A stretch of DNA of 64,000 nt, taken from Alphaproteobacteria bacterium. Its GTDB lineage: Bacteria > Pseudomonadota > Alphaproteobacteria > CACIAM-22H2. Location of the stretch: contig JAFKFM010000011.1 in NCBI GenBank assembly GCA_017308135.1, forward strand, positions 310,001-374,000, in the 5' to 3' direction. Of this stretch, positions 15,949-24,465 are shown piece by piece (the first letter of the stretch is position 1; every line of letters starts with the position of its first letter). The notes beneath the pieces were generated by a model. That model saw only the letters and a list, made by a program, of their open reading frames with translations. It did no database searches and was not told where the DNA came from. The position numbers and the translations under genes are program-made.

Positions 15949-18236
15949 GCCGCACGCACCTCGCGCAGGAAGCGATCGACTTGATCGCGCAGCCGCGCCG
16001 ATTCGTGGCCGAGCTGCCCGGCGGATTCCAGCATCTCGTTCGCCGATGTGCCGGTCTGGCGCGCGGCATCGGTCACCGTCACGATATTCGACGAGACTTC
16101 CGCCGTGCCCGCCGAGGCCTGCTGCACGTTGCGCGCGATCTCGGCGGTCGACGCGGATTGTTCCTCCACCGCCGCGGCGATCGAGCCCGCGATCTGGTCG
16201 ATGCGCTGGATCGTGTCGCCGATCGAGCGGATCGCCGCGACAGCACCGCCGGTCGCGGTCTGGATCGCGGTGATCTGGCCGCCGATCTCCTCGGTCGCCT
16301 TCGCGGTTTGGGTCGCGAGGTTTTTGACCTCCGACGCGACGACCGCGAAACCCTTGCCCGCTTCGCCCGCGCGCGCCGCCTCGATCGTGGCGTTGAGCGC
16401 CAGAAGATTGGTCTGGCTCGCGATCTCGCTGATCAGGCGCACGACTTCGCCGATCTTGCCGGCCGCCACGCTCAAGGCTTCGACCTGATGATCGGTCGCC
16501 TTGGCTTGATTGACCGCGTCGCGCGCGATGGTCGCGGATTCCGAGACCTGGCGCGAGATTTCGCCGATCGAGGCGGAGAGTTCTTCGGCCGCCGAGGCGA
16601 CGGTCTGGATATTGACGGCCGCCTGTTCGGAGGCGGCGGCGACGGCCGAGGATTGGCGCGTCGTTTCCTCGGCCGAGCCGCCGAGCTGCTTGGCGGTGCT
16701 TTCGAGTTGGGCCGCCGCACTCGCCACGATCTCGACCGCACCCTTCACGTTGGTCTCGAAATCGTCGGCGAGCGTCACCTGCTTCGTCACCACGCTCCAG
16801 CTCAGCATCGGGCCGATATAGGCGCCCGCACGGTCGTACATCGCCGATGCGCGCAGATCGAGCGTCTCGGTGCCGAGCTTGATCTTGGCGCGATGGGGCA
16901 AATTGGCGGGGTTCGACAACATGCCGCGCTGATGCGACGGATCGCGGTGGAAATGGTCGATCGACGTGCCGACGATATCCTCCGCCTTCATGCGGATCAG
17001 CGATTCGAACGGCCGCAGGGAATCGATCGTCGCCTTGTTGGCGTAGTTCACTTTGTACTCGTTCTTGGGATCGGCGGTCATGATGGCGAGCGGCATGCCC
17101 TCGACCATCTGCTTCAAGCGGAACGCTTCGCCCACCGCGACGCAAAGCTTGGCCATCGCCGCTTGCAGCGATCCGATCTCGTCCTTGCGGCCGTCGGCGG
17201 CGATGGCGACGGTGTCGTCGCCGTCGGCCAAGCGCTTGGCGGCGTCGACGAGACGGGCGAGCGGGCCTTTGAGGCTCGCGGCGAAGCCCCAAGCGATCAG
17301 CAAAGCGAGCAATGCCGCACCCGCGCCGATGATCGCCATCATGCGCTGGCGCGCGACGAGTTCGGCGTCGGCGGCGGCGAGGGCTGTGCTCTCCTCGGAT
17401 TCGGCGCGCTCGGTCAGCTTGCCGGCGATCTCGGTCATCTTGTCGCCGTCGGCGCCGATGGCGGCACGGCGTTCCCAGAGCGCTTTGACGTCGGCGCGAT
17501 AGCGCGCGTAATCGTCGCGATATTTCTCGACCGCGCGGACTGAATCGGCGAGTGCGGCCGGCGCGCCGGGCATGGCGCGGGCGTTTCCGAGCGATGTCAG
17601 CGCGTCGGCGAAGGCGCGATTCGCGCCGTCGATATCCGCATCGGCGCGGCTGGCGCGAAAGCGCATCGCGCGCACGCGGCCCAGCATGTAATGCTCGGCG
17701 GCGAGATTGAGCTGGACGGCCATGTCGGCCAAACCTTGCCGCGCGACGGCGTCGCGCTGGTTTTGGATCGCCGTGCGATTGGGCGGCCCGGTCCGGTCGA
17801 GTTCGGCGAGCGTCGCGCGAATTCGCGCATCGGAATCGCGCAAATCCTTCCAGCCGGCGACGGCGTATCTGTCGTAGAGCTTCGCCAGCTCGGCGGCGGC
17901 GGCGCGCTTCTCGGCGTCTAGATCCCGCTCCAGCACGTCCTTCAACTCGCTGCGCGAGAATGCGACCGTCTTATCGACTTCCGCGGCGGGCGCGTCGCCG
18001 GGCATTTGCAGCCAGACGTTCAGCGCGCTGCTGAGTTGGGTGAGGCTGAGATCGAGCCCGCGGACATGGCTGGCGATATCCGCGAATTCCGCCGCGCGAT
18101 CCGACGATGCCTTCGTGTCGATCAGCGATCGCACCGCGTAGGCCGCGGTGCCGCCCAGCAGGATCGCAACCAAGCCGAATGCCGCGAAGAGCTGGCCGAT
18201 TAGCGAGAAGCGGCCGAAAGGTGAAAGCGCGCGCAT
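15945..18236 (-). CDS. Methyl-accepting chemotaxis protein with periplasmic sensor, HAMP and PAS-like domain
   Basis: Membrane chemoreceptor of 763 residues. TM1 spans about 11-35 and TM2 about 297-320; between them lies an Ala/Asp-rich, largely helical periplasmic sensor of about 260 residues. HAMP follows ([18 protein letters not shown]), then a PAS-like region about 360-460 ([22 protein letters not shown]). The signalling domain contains the invariant hairpin [20 protein letters not shown] near residues 600-620 and long flanking coiled coils. No C-terminal pentapeptide for CheR docking is seen. It would signal to CheA/CheW encoded elsewhere. The ligand is unknown. Confidence 0.93.
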   Translation of the reverse strand: MRALSPFGRFSLIGQLFAAFGLVAILLGGTAAYAVRSLIDTKASSDRAAEFADIASHVRGLDLSLTQLSSALNVWLQMPGDAPAAEVDKTVAFSRSELKDVLERDLDAEKRAAAAELAKLYDRYAVAGWKDLRDSDARIRATLAELDRTGPPNRTAIQNQRDAVARQGLADMAVQLNLAAEHYMLGRVRAMRFRASRADADIDGANRAFADALTSLGNARAMPGAPAALADSVRAVEKYRDDYARYRADVKALWERRAAIGADGDKMTEIAGKLTERAESEESTALAAADAELVARQRMMAIIGAGAALLALLIAWGFAASLKGPLARLVDAAKRLADGDDTVAIAADGRKDEIGSLQAAMAKLCVAVGEAFRLKQMVEGMPLAIMTADPKNEYKVNYANKATIDSLRPFESLIRMKAEDIVGTSIDHFHRDPSHQRGMLSNPANLPHRAKIKLGTETLDLRASAMYDRAGAYIGPMLSWSVVTKQVTLADDFETNVKGAVEIVASAAAQLESTAKQLGGSAEETTRQSSAVAAASEQAAVNIQTVASAAEELSASIGEISRQVSESATIARDAVNQAKATDHQVEALSVAAGKIGEVVRLISEIASQTNLLALNATIEAARAGEAGKGFAVVASEVKNLATQTAKATEEIGGQITAIQTATGGAVAAIRSIGDTIQRIDQIAGSIAAAVEEQSASTAEIARNVQQASAGTAEVSSNIVTVTDAARQTGTSANEMLESAGQLGHESARLRDQVDRFLREVRAA

Positions 18237-18595
18237 TTTGGGGGGCTCCTGCGTTTTGCGTCGGCTTCATGCCGATTTAAGAATGCGCTCCGAAACTGCG
18301 CGCGTCGAATTAATGCTGCGTAAAACCAGGAGTAACGATTCGATGGTCAGTCCGAAAATATTGTATGCGTTGCAGCGCAACAACTTGGCCTAGATATGAA
18401 ATTGCGTCGCATCAGCGGGATAAAGCACCATTCGGGCTCGCTAATTTGTACTCGATACGGTGTATCGCCGATTTCTACACTCATTCGAGGGTAGATTTTC
18501 GAGCCTCGCCGCGCGTGCGAATCCGAGTTACCGATTCTTATCTCTGCGCAAGATCTCGGGCCGTCCCAGTTCAAAAATTGAAAATCGGTGAAACG
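18237..18595. promoter_or_regulatory. Intergenic region upstream of the AraC regulator, with a palindrome
   Basis: This 359-base gap lies between the divergent chemoreceptor and AraC-type genes and is clearly richer in A+T than its surroundings. It holds the perfect inverted repeat CGATAC-ggt-GTATCG (18453-18467), which looks like a dimeric operator about 130 bases upstream of the AraC start. Just left of it is GTTGC-agc-GCAAC near 18368-18380. I found no convincing gene; a frame open through to the regulator from 18365 has no supported start. The chemoreceptor Shine-Dalgarno (AGGAG on the minus strand) lies at its left end. Confidence 0.45.
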
Positions 18596-19471
18596 ATGCA
18601 GAGTGCAACTCGTATATTGTTTCTTCCCAAGTTGCGCATTTTGTCGGGCGAGCTTACCGGCCCCGACGAGCCGCGCGCTTTGTTGCAGGCGGCGATCCTC
18701 GTGCCGCTTGCGCCGATCTCGTGCCGGTTCGCCGTCGCGGGCAACGAAGTCACGCTCGACGCCGATCATGCGCTGCTCGTCAATCCGATGACGGAACATG
18801 CGCGCCTCGACGCAGGTCCCCGTAGCGCCATGCTCGTGGCGCTGTTGGGACCCGATTGGGTCGCGCCGCATATTTCGGGCAAACGCGGCGTTCAAGCCTC
18901 GCGCCCCTTCCCCGCGACGCTGGTGCCGCAAACGCCGTCGTTCCGCCAGCGCCTGGACGCGCTGTTGGCGCAGCTGCGCGATCCGGCGGCGACGGATATG
19001 GACCTGACCGCCGCGGCCGAGACCTATGCGCAGGAAGCGCTCGATATCTATGCGGGGCCGGTCGAAACGTCGGGCCCGGCCTTCGATTATCGCATCCGGC
19101 GCGCGATCCAGACGATCGGCCTCGACCCCGCCAAGCCGCCCTCGGTCGACGATCTGATCACCGCGTCCGATCTGTCGCGTTCGCGCTTTTTCCAGCTGTT
19201 CCGCGAATGCACCGGCCTGACGCCGCAAATGTATATCGACGCGCATGCGATCGAATCGGCGCTGGATGCGTTGACGCGCGGCGGCCGTCCGGTCGCGCGA
19301 ATCGCGCGCGAAGCGGGGCTCGGCTCGCCCGAGCGTTTCGCGCGCTACGTGAAACGCATGACCGGCTTGGGCCCGCGTGAATTCCGCCGCGCGGCGTTGC
19401 GCTTGGATGGGGCGCCCCCCGAAGCGCCGCGCTTCGATCACACGGCGCCCGCGCCGATCAGCCCGGCCTGA
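18596..19471 (+). CDS. AraC-family transcriptional regulator
   Basis: Protein of 291 residues with a C-terminal AraC-type DNA-binding domain: SVDDLITASDLSRSRFFQLFRECTGLTPQMYID is the first helix-turn-helix, and VARIAREAGLGSPERFARYVKRMTGLGPREFRRA is the second. The N-terminal 170 residues look like a beta-rich effector domain (AILVPLAPISCRFAVAGNEV) of no recognised type. ATG 18596 follows GGTGA at a suitable distance. The start region lies in AT-rich DNA. Targets are unknown; the adjacent chemoreceptor, divergently read, is one candidate. Confidence 0.85.
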   Translation: MQSATRILFLPKLRILSGELTGPDEPRALLQAAILVPLAPISCRFAVAGNEVTLDADHALLVNPMTEHARLDAGPRSAMLVALLGPDWVAPHISGKRGVQASRPFPATLVPQTPSFRQRLDALLAQLRDPAATDMDLTAAAETYAQEALDIYAGPVETSGPAFDYRIRRAIQTIGLDPAKPPSVDDLITASDLSRSRFFQLFRECTGLTPQMYIDAHAIESALDALTRGGRPVARIAREAGLGSPERFARYVKRMTGLGPREFRRAALRLDGAPPEAPRFDHTAPAPISPA

Positions 19472-19961
19472 TATCCATCGCACCGCCCGGCCGCAAATGC
19501 GGCAGCAAGCGGGGCCAGTCGTCATGCGCCACCGCGACGCAGCCGGCGGTCGGCGTCCAATCGGGACGCGCGACATGCAGGAAAATCGCCGAGCCCAAGC
19601 CCGGAACGGGCGGCGCGTCGTTCCAGCCCAGCGGCACGATCCAGTCATAGACGGTGTCGTCGCGCCATAGACGCTCCGGGTGTTCGACGGGGGCCGAACG
19701 GCGCAGCGTGTTGTAGGCGGGCGAGGCGGGATCGTCGTCCCACCACATATCGGGCTCGATCGCCTGGAACGGCAGCGGCGAAACGGCCGTCACGCGATCG
19801 GCGCGGAAAAACGCGAAGCGCAGCAAATGCCGCCCGGCCGGCGTGGCGCCGTCGCCTTCGCGCTTCGCATCGGCCGCGACGATGCCACCGCGCCCGACGA
19901 CGCAGCGAAGATCGAGATCGGAGACGCGCAAGCGCCCGTTGCGAACCAGGAGATCGGTCAT
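19458..19961 (-). CDS. L,D-transpeptidase-like (YkuD-domain) protein
   Basis: Protein of 167 residues with the YkuD catalytic signature: His129 in AIFLHVARP and Cys141 in TPTAGCVAV, matching HX(10-14)TxGC. YkuD enzymes form or edit 3-3 and lipoprotein cross-links in peptidoglycan. No signal peptide is seen at the N-terminus, so either export is by another route or the protein belongs to the small uncharacterised YkuD branch. ATG 19961 overlaps the stop of the upstream fabI-like gene. The 3' end overlaps the convergent AraC gene by 14 bases. Confidence 0.8.
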   Translation of the reverse strand: MTDLLVRNGRLRVSDLDLRCVVGRGGIVAADAKREGDGATPAGRHLLRFAFFRADRVTAVSPLPFQAIEPDMWWDDDPASPAYNTLRRSAPVEHPERLWRDDTVYDWIVPLGWNDAPPVPGLGSAIFLHVARPDWTPTAGCVAVAHDDWPRLLPHLRPGGAMDIRPG

Positions 19962-20731
19962 CCGACGATATTGTACCCGGCGTCGACGTAATGCACACCG
20001 CCGGTCATGCCCGCGGCCGCGTCGGTCGCGAGGAACGCGGCAAGCGCGCCGATTTCCGCGATCGTCACCAGGCGCCGTCCGGGGCTGCGTTCCTTGGCGC
20101 GCTCGACCAATTCGTCGAAGCGATCGATGCCCGACGCGGCGCGCGTCAGCAGCGGCCCCGGGGAAATCGCATGCGCACGAATGTTCTTCGGCCCCAGCTC
20201 CGCCGCGATGGCGCGCACGCTTGCCTCCAATGCGGCTTTGACCGGGCCCATCAAATTGTAATTCTCGACCGCTTTCTCCGCGCCGTAGAAGCTGACCGTC
20301 ATCAGCGTGCCGCCATCGCGCATCAGCGGCTCGGCCAGTTTGGCCATGCGGATGAAGGAATGGCACGACACGTCCATCGCCTGCAGGAATCCGTCGCGCG
20401 AGGAATCGGTCACGCGCGCGTGCAGATCCGCGCGCGGCGCGAAGGCGATGGAGTGCAGCAGAATGTCGAGCTTGCCCCAGCGTTCGGTCACGGCGGCGAA
20501 GCAGCGTTCCAACGCGCCTTGCTCGCGCACGTCGAGCGGGATCAGAAAATCCGCATCGAGCTTTTCCGTCACCGCGCGGACATGCTTCTCCGCCTTCTCG
20601 TTCAAATAGGTGACGGCGAGTTCGGCGCCCGCTTCGCGCAGCGCGGCGGCGCAGCCGGCGGCGATGGATTGGCCGTTGGCGATGCCGACGATCAAAGCCT
20701 TCTTGCCGGCGAGAGGGGCGGGGATGGTCAT
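19958..20731 (-). CDS. FabI-like enoyl-ACP reductase (divergent paralogue)
   Basis: Atypical short-chain dehydrogenase of 257 residues, FabI type. ALIVGIANGQSIAAG is the nucleotide-binding loop. The catalytic Tyr158-x6-Lys165 pair lies in NYNLMGPVKAALEA, and AISPGPLLTRAASGI follows. The residue ten before the catalytic Tyr, a Tyr in E. coli FabI (Tyr146), is Phe148 here. Such variants occur in second FabI copies of alphaproteobacteria, so this may not be the main enoyl reductase of fatty acid synthesis. The start at MTIPAPLAGK matches the family. It is the first gene of a two-gene unit with the YkuD protein. Confidence 0.82.
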   Translation of the reverse strand: MTIPAPLAGKKALIVGIANGQSIAAGCAAALREAGAELAVTYLNEKAEKHVRAVTEKLDADFLIPLDVREQGALERCFAAVTERWGKLDILLHSIAFAPRADLHARVTDSSRDGFLQAMDVSCHSFIRMAKLAEPLMRDGGTLMTVSFYGAEKAVENYNLMGPVKAALEASVRAIAAELGPKNIRAHAISPGPLLTRAASGIDRFDELVERAKERSPGRRLVTIAEIGALAAFLATDAAAGMTGGVHYVDAGYNIVG

Positions 20732-20896
20732 GCCGTCACGATAGCGTCGGAATATGACGCTTCCCAAGCGCCTCGACGCGACGTTCGGCCGCATCGGTGA
20801 AATCCGGTTGCGCGAAGCGGACTCGTTCTATAGAACCTGCGGCGGGCCAGAACCTCCCAACGGGTTCCGGACCTTCTGTAAGGAAGGGATTTTAAA
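20732..20896 (+). promoter_or_regulatory. serC leader with palindrome and possible RBS-masking hairpin
   Basis: This lies between the divergent fabI-like and serC genes. It contains the perfect 12-base palindrome GTTCTATAGAAC (20825-20836), then GAACC (20850-20854) facing GGTTC (20863-20867). CCTTC (20872-20876) faces GAAGG (20883-20887), and that second arm overlaps the AAGGAAGG Shine-Dalgarno of serC. The layout suggests an operator followed by a leader RNA that can hide the ribosome site. Function is inferred only from these repeats. Confidence 0.45.
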
Positions 20897-22063
20897 ATGA
20901 CGAAGCCTGCCACGCGCCCGAATTGCGCGAATTTTTCCTCCGGCCCTTGCGCCAAGCGCCCCGGCTGGAATCTCCAAGCCCTCGAAAACGCGGCCCTCGG
21001 CCGTTCGCATCGCTCGAAACTCGGCAAAGCCAAGCTTGCCGACGTGATCGAACGCACGCGCAAAATCCTCGGCATCCCCGCGGATTATCGCATCGGCATC
21101 GTCGCCGCGTCGGATACGGGGGCGGTCGAAATGGCGCTGTGGTCGCTGCTGGGTCAGCGCGGCGTCGACATGCTGACGTGGGAATCCTTCGGGGCCGGTT
21201 GGGTCACCGATGTGGTCAAGCAGCTCAAGCTCAAAGATACGCGCAAGCTCGAAGCCGATTACGGCGCGCTGCCCGATCTGAAATCCGTGAACTTCGACAA
21301 CGACGTCGTTTTCACCTGGAACGGCACCACCGCCGGCGTGCGCGTGCCGAACGGCGACTGGATCCCGGCCGACCGCAAGGGCCTGACGATCTGCGACGCG
21401 ACCTCGGCCGCCTTCGCGATGAAGCTGCCCTGGGACAAGCTCGATGTGACGACGTGGTCCTGGCAGAAGGTGCTGGGCGGCGAAGGTCAGCACGGCATGC
21501 TGGTGTTGAGCCCCCGCGCCGTCGAACGCCTGACGACCTACACGCCCGCCTGGCCGCTGCCGAAGATCTTCCGCCTGACGCAGGGCGGCAAGCTGATCGA
21601 AGGCGTGTTCAAGGGCGAAACGATCAACACGCCCTCGATGCTCGCGGTCGAAGACGCGCTCGACGGTTTGATCTGGGCCGAAAAGATCGGCGGGCTCGAC
21701 GCGCTGGTCGCGCGGTCGGAAAAGAACCTCGCCGCGATCGAAGCCTGGGCCGCGAAGACGCCGTGGGTCGGCTTCCTCGCCGCCGACAAGGCGATCCGCT
21801 CCTGCACCTCGGTCTGCTTGGTCATCAAGGACCCGGCGGTGACGGCGCTGGATGCCGACGCGAAGGCCGCCTTCTCGAAGAAGATGGTCGCGATGCTGGA
21901 GGCCGAAAAGGTCGCCTACGACATCGACGCCTATCGCGATGCGCCCCCGGGCCTTCGCATTTGGGCCGGCGCCACGGTGGAAACCGCCGATCTTGAAGCG
22001 CTGTTCGGTTGGCTCGACTGGGCCTTCGCCGAAGCCAAAGCATCGCTTTCCAAAGCGGCCTGA
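20897..22063 (+). CDS. serC: Phosphoserine aminotransferase
   Basis: PLP enzyme of 388 residues that makes phosphoserine from 3-phosphohydroxypyruvate and glutamate. It belongs to the longer SerC branch common in alphaproteobacteria: [18 protein letters not shown] at the N-terminus, [20 protein letters not shown] as the phosphate-binding segment, and the PLP lysine in [13 protein letters not shown] (near 191). AAGGAAGG precedes ATG 20897. It stands directly before serA, so the first two steps of serine synthesis are co-encoded. Confidence 0.95.
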   Translation: MTKPATRPNCANFSSGPCAKRPGWNLQALENAALGRSHRSKLGKAKLADVIERTRKILGIPADYRIGIVAASDTGAVEMALWSLLGQRGVDMLTWESFGAGWVTDVVKQLKLKDTRKLEADYGALPDLKSVNFDNDVVFTWNGTTAGVRVPNGDWIPADRKGLTICDATSAAFAMKLPWDKLDVTTWSWQKVLGGEGQHGMLVLSPRAVERLTTYTPAWPLPKIFRLTQGGKLIEGVFKGETINTPSMLAVEDALDGLIWAEKIGGLDALVARSEKNLAAIEAWAAKTPWVGFLAADKAIRSCTSVCLVIKDPAVTALDADAKAAFSKKMVAMLEAEKVAYDIDAYRDAPPGLRIWAGATVETADLEALFGWLDWAFAEAKASLSKAA

Positions 22064-22071
22064 TCCTTTCC

Positions 22072-22103
22072 CGTTTTCTTGAAACGGCGCGGCAAACCGC
22101 GCC
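22072..22103 (+). other. Tandem hairpins in the serC-serA spacer
   Basis: Two adjacent inverted repeats fill the short spacer: CGTTT (22072-22076) with AAACG (22082-22086), and GGCGCGG (22086-22092) with CCGCGCC (22097-22103) around a CAAA loop. There is no T-run, so it is not a standard terminator. The second hairpin ends just before the serA Shine-Dalgarno (GGAG, 22105-22108). It may block exonucleases or tune serA translation. Confidence 0.5.
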
Positions 22104-22115
22104 CGGAGCGTAACC

Positions 22116-23693
22116 ATGCCCAAGGTTCTTATTTCCGACGCTTTGTCCCCGCGCGCGGTCGAAATCTTCAAAGAGCGCGGCATCGACGTCGATCTCAAAG
22201 TCGGGCTGAAGCCGGACGAGCTCAAAGCCATCATCGGCGAATATGACGGCCTCGCGATCCGCTCGGCGACGAAGGTCAACAAGGACATCCTCGCCGCCGC
22301 GACGCATTTGAAGGTTATCGGCCGTGCGGGCATCGGCGTCGACAACGTGGACGTGCCCGCCGCCACGACGCGCGGCATCGTCGTGATGAACACGCCCTTC
22401 GGCAATTCGATCACGACCGCCGAACACGCGATCGCGCTGATGATGGCGCTCGCCCGCCAGTTGCCCGCCGCCGACAAATCGACCCAGGCCGGCAAGTGGG
22501 AAAAGAACCGCTTCATGGGCGTGGAAATCACCGGCAAGACGCTGGGCCTGATCGGCTGCGGCAATATCGGTTCGATCGTCGCCGAGCGCGCCTTGGGCTT
22601 GAAGATGAAAGTCGTCGCGTTCGACCCGTTCCTGACGGCGGAGCGCGCGAAGAATCTCGGCGTCGAGAAAGTCGAACTCGACCAACTGCTGGCGCGCGCA
22701 GATTTCATCACGTTGCACACGCCGCTGACCGAGCAGACGAAGAACATCCTCGACGCCAAGGCGTTGGCGAAGACCAAGAAGGGTGTGCGCATCGTCAACT
22801 GCGCGCGCGGCGGCCTGATCGTCGAGGACGATTTGAAGGCGGCGTTGGATTCGGGCCATGTCGCGGGTGCGGCGCTGGACGTGTTCATGGTCGAGCCCGC
22901 GAAGGAACATGCGCTGTTCGGCCGCGACGACGTTGTCTGCACGCCGCATCTCGGCGCTTCGACCAGCGAAGCGCAGGAGAATGTGGCGCTGCAGGTCGCC
23001 GAGCAGATGTCGGATTTCCTGCTGACGGGGGCGGTCACCAACGCCGTCAACATGCCGTCGGTTTCGGCCGAAGACGCGCCGAAGCTCCAGCCTTATATGA
23101 AGCTCGCGACCGATCTCGGCCGCTATCTCGGTCAGTTGCAGGACGAGAACGTCAAGGCGATCTCGATCGAATACGAAGGCTCGGTCGCCAATCTCAACAC
23201 CAAGCCGCTCACGGCTTGCGTGCTCGCCGGCTTCCTCGGCGTGAAGATGGAAAGCGTCAACTCGGTCTCGGCCCCGGCCGTCGCGCGCGAGCATGGTATT
23301 GGCGTGACCGATATGCGCCACGACCGCACGTCCGATTATCCCACGCTGATCCGCGTGACGGTGGAATCGGAAGGGCAGAAGCGCATCATCGCGGGCTCGC
23401 TGTTCGGCCAGGCGAAGGCGCGCATCGTGCAGATCGCCGAAGTGCCGATCGAAGCCGAGTTCGCGCCGCATATGCTCTACGTGCGCAACCAGGACAAGCC
23501 GGGCTTCATCGGCGCCATCGGCCGCTTGTTCGGCGATGCGGGCATCAACATCGCGTCGTTCCATCTCGGCCGCACCTCGGCGGGTGCGGACGCGATCTGC
23601 CTGATCGCGGTCGACCAGCCGCCGTCGGAAACGGTGCTCACGAAAATCCGCGCACTGCCCCAAGTGCTGCGCGTACGCGCGCTGGCGTTCTAA
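22116..23693 (+). CDS. serA: D-3-phosphoglycerate dehydrogenase, long form
   Basis: First enzyme of serine synthesis, oxidising 3-phosphoglycerate with NAD. At 525 residues it is the long type with an intervening ASB domain and a C-terminal ACT domain. Visible are GRAGIGVDNVDVPAA, the Rossmann loop GLIGCGNIGSIVA, NCARGGLIVEDDL with the active-site Arg, TPHLGASTSEAQENVA with the catalytic His, and the ACT start VRNQDKPGFIGAIGRLFG, where serine may bind for feedback control. It is followed by a strong terminator. Confidence 0.96.
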   Translation: MPKVLISDALSPRAVEIFKERGIDVDLKVGLKPDELKAIIGEYDGLAIRSATKVNKDILAAATHLKVIGRAGIGVDNVDVPAATTRGIVVMNTPFGNSITTAEHAIALMMALARQLPAADKSTQAGKWEKNRFMGVEITGKTLGLIGCGNIGSIVAERALGLKMKVVAFDPFLTAERAKNLGVEKVELDQLLARADFITLHTPLTEQTKNILDAKALAKTKKGVRIVNCARGGLIVEDDLKAALDSGHVAGAALDVFMVEPAKEHALFGRDDVVCTPHLGASTSEAQENVALQVAEQMSDFLLTGAVTNAVNMPSVSAEDAPKLQPYMKLATDLGRYLGQLQDENVKAISIEYEGSVANLNTKPLTACVLAGFLGVKMESVNSVSAPAVAREHGIGVTDMRHDRTSDYPTLIRVTVESEGQKRIIAGSLFGQAKARIVQIAEVPIEAEFAPHMLYVRNQDKPGFIGAIGRLFGDAGINIASFHLGRTSAGADAICLIAVDQPPSETVLTKIRALPQVLRVRALAF

Positions 23694-23719
23694 TCGAACG
23701 TCTATCGCGATGAAGAATG

Positions 23720-23757
23720 AAGGCGGGCGCCGAAAGGCGCCCGCCTTTATGTTTTTT
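23720..23757 (+). terminator. Intrinsic terminator after serA
   Basis: A perfect 12-base stem AAGGCGGGCGCC (23720-23731) and GGCGCCCGCCTT (23736-23747) closes a GAAA tetraloop and is followed by TATGTTTTTTT. This is a textbook Rho-independent terminator 26 bases after the serA stop. Its right edge touches the stop codon of the convergent small membrane protein gene. Confidence 0.95.
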
Positions 23758-24100
23758 TGAGCTGGTGCGCGAGCAAGACGTAAGCGGCGATCACGAACGC
23801 GACTTGGATCGCCATCGCTTCGCGCGTTGGGTTGCCCGCGAGCGTCGCGAGCCAAGCGGGTACATCCGCGTCGATACTCGGCAGTAAGCCGAGCGTTTGG
23901 AATTCGCCGACCGACGCGGCGATCAAGCGCAGCGCCACGGCGAAGAGCGCGAGCGCCACGAAGATTCGTGCCGCATCTCGGGCGCGATGGCGTGCCAATC
24001 GCGTCGCGGCCGCGAGCATCAGCGCCGCCCCGCCCGCTGCGGCGAGGGCAGGGGCGAGGGTGCCGAACTCGCTTGCCGTGTTGTGGACCGCCTCGACCAT
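23747..24100 (-). CDS. Small membrane protein, function unknown
   Basis: Protein of 117 residues with three probable membrane helices: LAPALAAAGGAALMLAAA (about 15-32), IFVALALFAVALRLIAAS (about 46-63) and AIQVAFVIAAYVLLAHQL (about 97-114). It ends with KKT. Codon use is like its neighbours. I do not recognise a family. The ATG at 24100 is immediately next to one arm of the palindrome at 24101-24156. It shares the region upstream of hisZ. Confidence 0.6.
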   Translation of the reverse strand: MVEAVHNTASEFGTLAPALAAAGGAALMLAAATRLARHRARDAARIFVALALFAVALRLIAASVGEFQTLGLLPSIDADVPAWLATLAGNPTREAMAIQVAFVIAAYVLLAHQLKKT

Positions 24101-24156
24101 TTTCGCTCAGATATGCAATTAAGACTTATTCGCAATATAAGATGATCTGAGCGAAA
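24101..24156. repeat. 12-base inverted repeat with AT-rich core in a divergent promoter region
   Basis: TTTCGCTCAGAT (24101-24112) is repeated inverted and without mismatch as ATCTGAGCGAAA (24145-24156), separated by 32 AT-rich bases. Inside lies a smaller pair CTTAT/ATAAG (24125-24129, 24137-24141). The AT content contrasts sharply with the GC-rich surroundings. The left arm abuts the start codon of the minus-strand gene. It could be an operator for a dimeric regulator or a leader hairpin; I did not notice a second copy in the window. Confidence 0.6.
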
Positions 24157-24465
24157 TGAAAGGGTGGCTTGCCGGAGTCGGGCCTCGGCCTGTCGCGGTG
24201 GGCGCGGAACGGCGGACGTCGTGGGCCGAACCCATTCGCGGGCGGTGCGACGATTCTGCATAACTATATGAATTGGCGTCGAAATCAGGTGAGCGGCGGC
24301 ACGATACGGGACTGCCTTTCGCCAGGCCTTGGCCCGGCCCGCGAAACCCGCTACACACCCCCGGAAAAGCCGGTCGGCCAAAAGGTCGGGCGCGTTTTTC
24401 GCCCGTCCGCCAGAAACGCCACCGCGTGGTTCCATTCCCACGCCCCGACATCGGCTCACGCTCCC
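24157..24465. other. Gap upstream of hisZ with no convincing gene
   Basis: These 309 bases hold no gene I can support. The one structure noticed is CGGGCG (24387-24392) facing CGCCCG (24400-24405) around CGTTTTT, about 60 bases before the hisZ start. It could be a weak leader hairpin. GC content returns to the local norm after about 24160. Confidence 0.4.

Noticed and set aside
15226-17292. A 688-codon minus-strand frame across the GNAT and chemoreceptor genes.
   Set aside because: It is out of frame with the clear chemoreceptor and very rich in Arg, a typical shadow of the GC-rich codon pattern.
18365-18595. An N-terminal extension of the AraC regulator starting at 18365.
   Set aside because: The added 77 residues have no domain, differ in composition from the rest, and the AT-rich DNA with a palindrome looks regulatory; ATG 18596 has a fitting ribosome site.
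24156-24263. A 35-codon frame on the plus strand with a start mirrored by the palindrome.
   Set aside because: It has no recognisable domain or membrane segment and the start context arises from the repeat symmetry. Conservation would be needed to support it.
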